In this document: one piece after another, positions 11,083 through 16,542 of the stretch
Position numbering within the stretch: position 1 is the stretch's first letter
Layout: each line of letters starts with the position of its first letter
The notes under the pieces: model-generated
Database searches by the model: none
Told to the model about the DNA's origin: nothing
What the model saw: the letters and a program-made list of their open reading frames with translations, nothing else
Position numbers and translations under genes: made by a program
IMG/VR virus record: IMGVR_UViG_3300038422_000017
Coordinates: 1-37,573 of that record
Source: a virus
Length of the DNA stretch: 37,573 bases
Direction: 5' to 3' (one strand)

Positions 11083-11953
11083 CATAACAAGAGTAACAGA
11101 CACAGCGAACGATATTATTACTCCGCCAAAGATGTCATCCGAACTCGCACCAGTAGAACAAACCGCTGTCGCTCGCACGGTAGAGGCGAGAGCAATATCT
11201 GAGGTACAGGCGTCAGTAATTATGGCGAAACGGTACCCGCGAGACGAAATTAAAGCCAGGGATCGCATACTAAACGCCTGTGCGAGACCGTCACTAGCAG
11301 AGCGCGCGGTATACATCTACTCTCGCGGTGGAAGCGAGATCAGCGGCGCGTCTATCCGTCTAGCCGAGGAATCAGCTCGCCAATGGGGAAATATCGATTA
11401 CGGGTGGCGCACAATCGAGCAAGGCTACGAGTCGTCGATCATTGAGGCGTACGCGATTGACCTTGAGAGCAACGTACGCCGTTCTGTAGGTTTCAACGTC
11501 AGCCATAAACGACACACGAAAACGCGCGATTACCTGGTCACCGATCCTCGCGACATCTACGAGATGCAGGCAAATCAGGCGTCAAGGCGAGTGCGCGCTT
11601 GCATCCTGTCGCTTATCCCCGGTGACATCATAGATGAGGCACGAGATCAGTGCGAGCTCACCCTACGGACCAAAATCGATTTGACTCCCGAAAAGATCAA
11701 GTCCCTGGTCTCTCGATTTGCCGAGATAGACGTGACGGTAGAACAGATCGAAAAGCGTATCCAGCGAAAGGTGGACGCGATCCAACCAGCGCAAGTCCTG
11801 CAGCTCCACAAAATCTACAACTCGATCAAAGAAGGAATGAGCGACGTCAAGTACTGGTTCGAGCCGATCGAGGACAAGGCGCTCGCCGCAGAAGTCGCGA
11901 AGCCAAAAGCTACAGGTATAGACGGATTAAAAAACGTAATCAAAGACAAGTGA
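11075..11953 (+). CDS. Probable single-strand annealing / recombination partner protein
   Basis: This 292-residue protein matches, from memory, a conserved phage family usually encoded beside YqaJ exonucleases. Landmarks are EVQASVIMAKRYPRDE (48-63), GGSEISGASIRLAEESARQWGN (about 90-111), SVGFNVSHKRHT (about 142-153), DPRDIYEMQANQASRRVRACIL (about 162-183), and a C-terminal region with TPEKIKSLVSRFAEI and LHKIYNSIKEGMS. I infer a RecT/Erf-like annealing role from the context: exonuclease upstream, no other annealing protein, and a helical basic core. I cannot place it in a named annealing family from sequence alone. Confidence 0.6.
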   Translation: MDSITRVTDTANDIITPPKMSSELAPVEQTAVARTVEARAISEVQASVIMAKRYPRDEIKARDRILNACARPSLAERAVYIYSRGGSEISGASIRLAEESARQWGNIDYGWRTIEQGYESSIIEAYAIDLESNVRRSVGFNVSHKRHTKTRDYLVTDPRDIYEMQANQASRRVRACILSLIPGDIIDEARDQCELTLRTKIDLTPEKIKSLVSRFAEIDVTVEQIEKRIQRKVDAIQPAQVLQLHKIYNSIKEGMSDVKYWFEPIEDKALAAEVAKPKATGIDGLKNVIKDK

Positions 11954-12272
11954 CCATAGCTGGCGAACGTCGGCCAGTGAACAACTAGACGTGACTGTCG
12001 GGAGAGACCGATTTTTCCCCGATAGCTTAACGCAAAGCGCTCGTCTGGCAAGTGCGAGAATATCTTGGCCCAATGCCAAGTCGGGGCGCTGGAAGGAGCG
12101 GTATGGTATGGCAGGGGTATGGCGCGGCGATGTCTGGTGGGGCGAGGCTTGGCAAGGCAAGGTTATAAAACTTCCACGGAACGGTCAGGCAAGGCGATGT
12201 ATGGCGAGGCTTGGCTTGGCAAGGCAAGGCAAGGTTTTATTCAATAAACAAACGATAGGAAAGGTAAAACAA
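11954..12272 (+). other. Non-coding spacer with purine-rich repeats
   Basis: These 319 bases separate the annealing protein from the next gene. The first 100 contain no gene. A hairpin CTTGGC/GCCAAG lies at 12064-12080. From 12090 the top strand becomes a patchwork of GGCATGG, GGCGAGG and GGCAAGG units. An open frame continues through it from 11991 but would encode only Trp/Gly/Arg/Lys-rich sequence, so I treat it as non-coding. Confidence 0.6.
12127..12239 (+). repeat. Imperfect direct repeat of a GGCGAGGCTTGGCAAGG module
   Basis: The block GCGATGT-TGG-GCGAGGCTTGGCAAGGCAAGGTT-TA occurs at about 12127-12165 and again at 12194-12239. The second copy carries an extra TTGGC and an extra AAGGC. 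Slippage of the CAAGG unit and duplication of the block could both have contributed. It ends about 35 bases before the ATG at 12273. Confidence 0.7.
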
Positions 12273-12818
12273 ATGTCAATGAACAAAGTAGATATAACGA
12301 TCAAAGGGACGAGTCCGATACTTATGAACGCCTACCCGATGATGGAGATCAATCCTCCATTGGACAAGCGGCCGAAAGAAGAACAGGCGGAGTTTGGCGC
12401 GTATAGAGTGCCAGATGGACGCGATAACGAGGGTGAGCTCTACTATCCTGCCGTCAATATCCAAAGATGCCTAGTAGGAGCCGCGTCGTTTTCAAAAGGG
12501 AAAGGGCGATCAAGCCTGCAAAAACAGACGGCCGCTTGCGTAATTGTTACCCCCGAGTACGTCCTATTTGGGACTCGTAACTACGAGATCGATACAAGGC
12601 CCGTGGTAATCCCTACCACGAAAGGTCGAGTGCTAAGACACCGACCGCGGCTAAACGATTGGCGATTAAGTTTTAGCATCGAATACGATCCATCTCTGCT
12701 AAAAGAAAAAGAGATGCGTCAGATCGTCGATGATGCAGGTTCGCGCGTCGGGCTAGGTGATTTTCGGCCTGAGCGAAAAGGACCCTATGGCCGTTTTGTA
12801 GTCGTTGCCTGGAAGTAA
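12273..12818 (+). CDS. Conserved-looking orphan protein near the recombination cassette
   Basis: I chose the ATG at 12273 (ATAGGAAAGG upstream). The 181-residue protein is strand-rich: DITIKGTSPILMNAYPM, then GELYYPAVNIQRCLVGAAS, a basic loop FSKGKGRSSLQKQT, YEIDTRPVVIPTTKGRVLRHRPRL, WRLSFSIEYD, and a final glycine-rich VGLGDFRPERKGPYGRFVV. The TSPILMN start, the helix that inserts partners, and the glycine-rich end give a vaguely RAMP/ferredoxin-like impression, but that is only a visual analogy. A nucleic-acid-binding role beside recombination genes is plausible. It is followed by a strong terminator. Confidence 0.65.
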   Translation: MSMNKVDITIKGTSPILMNAYPMMEINPPLDKRPKEEQAEFGAYRVPDGRDNEGELYYPAVNIQRCLVGAASFSKGKGRSSLQKQTAACVIVTPEYVLFGTRNYEIDTRPVVIPTTKGRVLRHRPRLNDWRLSFSIEYDPSLLKEKEMRQIVDDAGSRVGLGDFRPERKGPYGRFVVVAWK

Positions 12819-12857
12819 CGATCGGCCAAATATAGCCTAAAACGCGAGCTTTTGGAT

Positions 12858-12901
12858 GGCGGAAATCGAGATTTTGTCGTCTTGGTTTCCGCCTTTTTTT
12901 T
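12858..12901 (+). terminator. Intrinsic terminator after the orphan gene
   Basis: GGCGGAAA (12858-12865) pairs with TTTCCGCC (12886-12893) and is followed by eight T residues. It ends the main rightward unit about 40 bases after the stop at 12818. Confidence 0.85.
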
Positions 12902-12962
12902 GTCTTCAGTTAAGATGTAGGACAACCTCCCACTTATTTTTAAGCAATGGCCCTTTTTTAAT

Positions 12963-12990
12963 TTGCAATCTTCACATACCTGTGTAGAAT
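12963..12990 (+). promoter_or_regulatory. Sigma-70-like promoter for the last two rightward genes
   Basis: TTGCAA (12963-12968) and TAGAAT (12985-12990) are separated by 16 bases. They lie between the terminator at 12858-12901 and the gene starting at 13038, exactly where a new promoter is needed. The -35 and -10 each match the consensus at five of six positions or close to it. Confidence 0.6.
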
Positions 12991-13037
12991 TGAATTGTCG
13001 CCGCGAAATGACGGCTAAAAAAGGAAAGGGAACGAAA

Positions 13038-13217
13038 ATGACAAAACATACGACGATCGAGATCAACGCGATGCAGTATGAGGATTATGACGACTGTCTC
13101 ACAGCTGCTGCCGAGGACTACGTTTCCGATCACCAGGAAGCGGAAGGCTACGATATGGACCCACGTTGGTCTGATGAGACAGACCGTGCTGTGATCCTGT
13201 TAGATGTACCTGCATAG
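13038..13217 (+). CDS. Hypothetical acidic 59-residue protein
   Basis: I chose the ATG at 13038, with AAAGGAAAGGG upstream, over an in-frame start at 12963 that would overlap the promoter. The protein is very acidic (EDYDDCLTAAAEDYVSD, then RWSDETDRAVILLDVPA). Small acidic phage proteins sometimes mimic DNA or bind host factors, but there is no motif to prove that here. It is transcribed from its own likely promoter with the ribbon-helix-helix gene. Confidence 0.55.
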   Translation: MTKHTTIEINAMQYEDYDDCLTAAAEDYVSDHQEAEGYDMDPRWSDETDRAVILLDVPA

Positions 13218-13226
13218 CTCGTTAGT

Positions 13227-13262
13227 CTCCCGTTTGGCCCTCGCGAGAGGGCCACTAGGGAG
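13227..13262. other. Stable hairpin with GCGA tetraloop between two genes
   Basis: TGGCCCTC (13235-13242) pairs with GAGGGCCA (13247-13254) around GCGA. Outside a 3-base internal loop CTCCC (13227-13231) pairs with GGGAG (13258-13262). There is no T-run on either strand, so it is not a standard terminator. It could protect or process the short transcript, or slow the converging polymerases. Confidence 0.6.
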
Positions 13263-13284
13263 GCGATGAATAAAAGGGAAAAAA

Positions 13285-13479
13285 ATGACTAACAACGATG
13301 CACCGCGCACCGCGCGCCTAGACATTATGATTCCGCAAGCCAAGAAAGCTCAGTGGGTGGCGGAGTCCGTAACCAGACACTGGACCTTGACCGCGTTGAT
13401 CGAGGTTGCCGTGGATGAATTTATACAGAGGGCCACCGATAGCCAAGCACGCGATATCTCGGGTACGCGGCAACGTTGA
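13285..13479 (+). CDS. Ribbon-helix-helix-like DNA-binding protein
   Basis: The 64 residues fit the CopG/Arc-type layout: a strand with RLDIMIPQAKKAQWVAES, a turn, then the helix LTALIEVAVDEFIQRA. Such dimers bind operators. The ATG follows AAAAGGGAAAAA. It could regulate the divergent control region or its own promoter, but that is inference. The last 59 bases overlap the 3' end of the endolysin gene on the opposite strand, and the final RDISGTRQR lies in that overlap. Confidence 0.55.
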   Translation: MTNNDAPRTARLDIMIPQAKKAQWVAESVTRHWTLTALIEVAVDEFIQRATDSQARDISGTRQR

Positions 13480-13858
13480 CGGCATTGTTTTGGTTGCCGC
13501 CTAGGATTTTGATCGCCCGATCCCCTGACCGGTCGACAAAGAACCCAACATGACCCATCCATGACTCGGGTGAGTCCCTCCACAGGATGACGATTGCCCC
13601 ATAGCGCGGCTGATCGAGCCGCTCACCATAGGCCAGCCATGACCGCGCGTACGCCTTCCACGTCGCAGGGTAGGACGCCTTTTGCATTACCCAGTTGACG
13701 AACGCGGAACACCATGGGGTCTCATCCCCTCCGTATGCATGTACCGTCTGGAGATATTCTATGATCCGTGGATTGCTGAAGCCCCCTAGAACCTCACGCA
13801 CGCCGATCTCTCCTACGGCGACACGCATCCAGGGGGCCACAGCATACGGTGGTCTCAT
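13421..13858 (-). CDS. CHAP/NlpC-P60-like endolysin
   Basis: This cysteine amidase or endopeptidase cleaves the host peptidoglycan at lysis. The 145 residues match the compact TIGR02594-type layout: EIGVREVLGGFSNPRIIEYL at 17-36, catalytic Cys50 in ETPWCSAFVNW, GAIVILWR at 87-94, catalytic His103 in WMGHVGFFVD, and GGNQNNAVNV at 120-129. There is no signal peptide, so it depends on the holin for export. AGGAGCCT precedes the ATG. It is the last gene of the leftward unit and overlaps the converging ribbon-helix-helix gene. Confidence 0.88.
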   Translation of the reverse strand: MRPPYAVAPWMRVAVGEIGVREVLGGFSNPRIIEYLQTVHAYGGDETPWCSAFVNWVMQKASYPATWKAYARSWLAYGERLDQPRYGAIVILWRDSPESWMGHVGFFVDRSGDRAIKILGGNQNNAVNVAAYPRYRVLGYRWPSV

Positions 13859-13864
13859 AGGCTC

Positions 13865-14161
13865 CTAGGGGCAGCTCTCCGCCTGCTCTCGCGTGGTGGA
13901 TCTGGCAACGCAAGCTACGCGCTGATGGTATGCGGGGATCTCATCAGCTATCGCGCACCACTCCTCACACGGGGCGCCGAGAGGAGTGCTCCTGCCTTGC
14001 GGCATATCAAATCTCCGCCACACCTCGCATGCATGAGCGCAGTCCTCGATCACTACTGGAGTTGGGTCAGGAGGTACGGGGTCCGGCGTAATTTCGCCGC
14101 AAGATGGAGCCGAGCAAATGCCCGCGAGGAAAATAATTACTACTATTATTACGTATTTCAT
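13865..14161 (-). CDS. Small Cys-rich lipoprotein of the lysis block (98 residues)
   Basis: The ATG at 14161 overlaps the protease stop as ATGA. The N terminus is a lipoprotein signal: MKYVIIVVIIFLAGI, then a SAPSC lipobox-like cleavage site with Cys21. The mature part begins with a Pro-rich stretch (GEITPDPVPPDPTPVV) and contains seven further cysteines in pairs (CAHAC, CEEWC, ACVARS). It is probably anchored in the outer or inner membrane leaflet and disulphide-bonded. Placed just before the endolysin it could be the outer-membrane partner of a spanin pair, though the Cys-rich body is unusual for that. Confidence 0.65.
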   Translation of the reverse strand: MKYVIIVVIIFLAGICSAPSCGEITPDPVPPDPTPVVIEDCAHACEVWRRFDMPQGRSTPLGAPCEEWCAIADEIPAYHQRVACVARSTTREQAESCP

Positions 14162-14979
14162 GGTTTTGGCACTCCCGTAAATGCAAAAATAGCATCGCTG
14201 TATGGCCACTCGATTAGAGAGGCGTCATCTTTCACATACCCACCATCCCCGAATTCATCCGACCACGATCCGAGCTCATCTAATATATCACCATCATATC
14301 CGGTGAGGCATCTCATATGACCGGCATATGACGGGTCGTTCGGATCAAAATTTGACGGCGCCTTAAGTGGGGGATCTCCTGCTTTCCAGTTGCAGTATTC
14401 TTCGCCTACTGGACCGCCAATTGCTACGATGTATCCGGAGTCCAAAAGAAGCTTTACATCGTCTACCTTCGTAGCACCGCTCGAATATACCCAGACGTCG
14501 CCCCATTCTCCGGCGGAATCGGCCGCAAGAGCGTAGGGATCATGATCTGTCACACTAGACTGCCGTGGGAGATCGGCGTATTTTTCCGGCAGATAAGGCC
14601 AGCTTTTTTCTGGGCATACGCCCCATTTCTCGGCCGCTGCCACACCCGAGTAAGGATCACAGCCGGTGTCATGTTCCACATCGCGCTGGATGACTCGGGT
14701 ATTGTAGTATCCCATTAGGGCCGACTCTAATATCGGGTCAGGATCTCCGAGCTTAATTCTTAGCGCTCGTCTCATCTGGACGATAGCGAACCAAAAGCAA
14801 GACCCTAGCCATTGCTGATCCAAAACACTCTTGATAAATCCTCGATTATCCGCCTTACCTCGCGGAACAGCCGTTGGCCTGGCGACTCGCGCGGACGACT
14901 TGACGCGAAGCTTGCTTACAGGCTTTAGATATCCAAAACCTTTCGGCGATCCGCTCTTTAGTCGATGTACTTTGATCAT
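14158..14979 (-). CDS. Papain-like (C1 family) cysteine peptidase
   Basis: The 273-residue protein carries the papain fold signature. The catalytic Cys61 is in DQQWLGSCFWFA (family pattern DQGxxGSCxA), followed by YYNTRVIQRDVEHDTG and a GVCPEKSWPYLP segment that matches C1 peptidases. His221 is in YAGHMRCLTGYDGD, and ELGSWSDEFGDGGYV occupies the NSWGxxWGxxGY position. In that last motif the usual catalytic Asn is Gly, so activity may be altered, though the Cys-His pair is present. No signal peptide is visible. The ATG at 14979 overlaps the upstream stop (TGATG), with GAGG upstream. It may act in lysis, virion entry or host-protein cleavage. Confidence 0.82.
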   Translation of the reverse strand: MIKVHRLKSGSPKGFGYLKPVSKLRVKSSARVARPTAVPRGKADNRGFIKSVLDQQWLGSCFWFAIVQMRRALRIKLGDPDPILESALMGYYNTRVIQRDVEHDTGCDPYSGVAAAEKWGVCPEKSWPYLPEKYADLPRQSSVTDHDPYALAADSAGEWGDVWVYSSGATKVDDVKLLLDSGYIVAIGGPVGEEYCNWKAGDPPLKAPSNFDPNDPSYAGHMRCLTGYDGDILDELGSWSDEFGDGGYVKDDASLIEWPYSDAIFAFTGVPKP

Positions 14980-15440
14980 CAAAATGCCTCAATAGCCATT
15001 GGGTTAGGTCGAGGTCCTAGCGACAACGGACGGGCTACCTTCAATCTTGGTACTCCAGAGTATGTACCCGCGTAACCGTCCATCTGTACGCCATACGGTT
15101 GGAGCAAGGATATGAGTTGTAAAAACGCCGCGTTGAAGTTTTCCAACGCGAGATCGTAATCCTTGGCGATCATGTTCTTTCCGGCAGCAGTACACCGTTG
15201 CAGTATTACCAGATATCCTCGACAGTCATTTATGACCATCCGTACGGTTTTTTCCGTGTCCGGGTTCGGGTGCTCCTTAAAATATACGTCAACGAATGAC
15301 GCTATTTGGTCCACGATCATTACCGCGTCCTGAACTATAGACAGTGTCTTGACTGCTATGTTCAGTAAGTTTGGTATGCATCCACTATTTCCTATGACAA
15401 GGTATCCGATCAACATTACGATAATCATCATTCGTTTCAT
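14979..15440 (-). CDS. Phage lipoprotein of the lysis block (153 residues)
   Basis: A lipoprotein signal is clear: MKRMMIIVMLIGYLVI, then GNSGC with the modified Cys21. The mature protein is helical (LLNIAVKTLSIVQDAVMIVDQI) with a second helical region around 85-110 (AAGKNMIAKDYDLALENFNAAFLQLI) and a flexible C terminus rich in Pro, Arg and Gly. Similar lipoproteins occur in lysis regions of many phages without a known function. It may act as an outer-membrane spanin partner of the next gene upstream. TAGGAG lies before the ATG. Confidence 0.7.
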   Translation of the reverse strand: MKRMMIIVMLIGYLVIGNSGCIPNLLNIAVKTLSIVQDAVMIVDQIASFVDVYFKEHPNPDTEKTVRMVINDCRGYLVILQRCTAAGKNMIAKDYDLALENFNAAFLQLISLLQPYGVQMDGYAGTYSGVPRLKVARPLSLGPRPNPMAIEAF

Positions 15441-15451
15441 TTTTATATCTC

Positions 15452-15724
15452 CTATTTGTTACGCAAAATTGCCATCATTTCGTGCAATTGTTCGTATATC
15501 TTCTCGAATATTTCCGACAGTTTGGCGATCGTCTCTCTCTGCAAATCCGCCTCTACTTTTCGCGCTTCGCTTGCTGCGGTTAGCCGCTCCAGTATAACGG
15601 AATGCGATTGAGCGCAATCGCTGGATGAGCCTTTACTTTTGAGCAGTGGCATAACCTCTTTTATGAGGATATAGCATATAACCGCCCATATACCGCCTTC
15701 CGATATCATCTTAGTCCAATCCAT
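15452..15724 (-). CDS. Small membrane protein, BhlA-like holin or inner-membrane spanin
   Basis: One N-terminal membrane helix (GGIWAVICYILIKEVMPLL, residues 10-28) is followed by a charged coiled coil to the C terminus (ILERLTAASEARKVEADLQ onward, then IFEKIYEQLHEMM). This layout fits BhlA/UviB-type holin-like proteins and also inner-membrane spanin subunits. It lies between the holin and a lipoprotein, which suits either role. Ninety residues is normal for both. Sequence alone does not decide which. Confidence 0.7.
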   Translation of the reverse strand: MDWTKMISEGGIWAVICYILIKEVMPLLKSKGSSSDCAQSHSVILERLTAASEARKVEADLQRETIAKLSEIFEKIYEQLHEMMAILRNK

Positions 15725-15730
15725 CGCGGC

Positions 15731-16090
15731 TTACCCCCTGTTAGTCGGAAGCTTACCTATTGGAGTGGTGGTTATTAATCTTAGCGCTCCTTGAAGCACT
15801 CCTGAGATAACCAGGATGATAGCGGCCCGGAGATCGTCCGATCCTTGGTATGTCTGTATCCCACCGTAAATCGCTCCGACGATAATCTCGGCTATCGCCA
15901 CCCATAACGTCTTACTCTTGTACCACGGGGTTCTCATAACATCGTCATCCTTCCAATGATGCAGACTGCAACAATAATAATGATGGGTTACCCTGATAAG
16001 GTCCGGAAAAAAGCGGCAACTACCTATCAGGCCATCCTTGCCACCTATCCGGCTAGGACGGTAAAACAGGCAGTTGCCGCAAATACGCAA
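15731..16090 (-). CDS. Zinc-ribbon/holin protein with two possible starts
   Basis: The C-terminal part (residues 52-119) looks like a phage holin: PWYKSKTLWVAIAEIIVGAI, then AAIILVISGVLQGALRLI and a closing TTTPIG. This gives two membrane helices. In the same frame, from a TTG at 16090 with GGGGAAG upstream, comes an extra 51 residues with CGNC, GSCRFFPD and YYCCSLHHW, a zinc-ribbon pattern known from tiny separate phage proteins. An ATG at 15937 with GGAAGG upstream would make the holin alone. A dual-start arrangement with a regulatory long form is possible. A fusion, or a short protein running into the holin, are alternatives. Confidence 0.7.
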   Translation of the reverse strand: MRICGNCLFYRPSRIGGKDGLIGSCRFFPDLIRVTHHYYCCSLHHWKDDDVMRTPWYKSKTLWVAIAEIIVGAIYGGIQTYQGSDDLRAAIILVISGVLQGALRLITTTPIGKLPTNRG

Positions 16091-16092
16091 GG

Positions 16093-16149
16093 TTACTTCC
16101 CCTTGCCTTTACCCTTGCCTTTTCCTTTTCCTTTGCCACTGTTACACAT
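16093..16149 (-). CDS. Gly-Lys repeat micropeptide (18 residues)
   Basis: ATG at 16149 with GAAAGGAAACTACC upstream, then MCNS followed by seven Gly-Lys pairs and TAA. Codons for Gly and Lys alternate among synonyms (GGC, GGA, GGT, GGG; AAA, AAG), so the peptide pattern, not only the DNA repeat, appears conserved. Its stop lies two bases before the TTG of the zinc-ribbon/holin protein, and its last codons supply that gene's ribosome-binding site. It could be a cationic peptide or a leader setting holin translation. Confidence 0.5.
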   Translation of the reverse strand: MCNSGKGKGKGKGKGKGK

Positions 16150-16193
16150 GGTAGTTTCCTTTCGTTCGTTATTTTGTTTGTTCTACCCCAGAA

Positions 16194-16532
16194 TTAGAAT
16201 AGATTTATTGCGCAGGTGATATTACCCGTTCCGCTCGCATAGGTAAACACGACCTGATACTGGAGGAAATCTGCCGGGTCAATCTGAATTAGTATAGTCC
16301 ATGCAGAGCCAGACGGTTGACTACCCCATGTATAGGTATAATCCTGAAATGCGATTTCCTTTCGGGGATCATTTTTCGCCTGTAGTTTGAAGGTACCGGC
16401 CAGTGTGCCAGTGGTTCTCAAATCCAAAGATAACCGTCTGCCGTCTCCGGGAATAACCGTCTTTGACGTAACGTTTCCCGATACTGCCGACTCGTTTAAA
16501 ATCAAGTTAGGTTGTGATTGCATTGTAGGCAT
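16194..16532 (-). CDS. Hypothetical beta-rich virion-region protein (112 residues)
   Basis: No family is assigned. The sequence alternates short strands typical of a beta sandwich (SLDLRTTGTLAGTFKLQAK, YTYTWGSQPSGSAWTILIQI, LQYQVVFTYASGTGNITCAI). Proteins of this shape close many structural modules and may decorate the virion or assist fibre attachment. GGAGAAATAAT precedes the ATG. It is the last gene before the lysis block, 11 bases after the ejection protein. Confidence 0.6.
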   Translation of the reverse strand: MPTMQSQPNLILNESAVSGNVTSKTVIPGDGRRLSLDLRTTGTLAGTFKLQAKNDPRKEIAFQDYTYTWGSQPSGSAWTILIQIDPADFLQYQVVFTYASGTGNITCAINLF

Positions 16533-16542
16533 ATTATTTCTC

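Noticed and set aside
11991-12272. An in-frame upstream extension of the orphan gene rich in Trp, Gly, Arg and Lys
   Set aside because: It is a direct read-through of the GGCAAGG and GGCGAGG repeats, lacks a ribosome site at its start, and a good site precedes the ATG at 12273.
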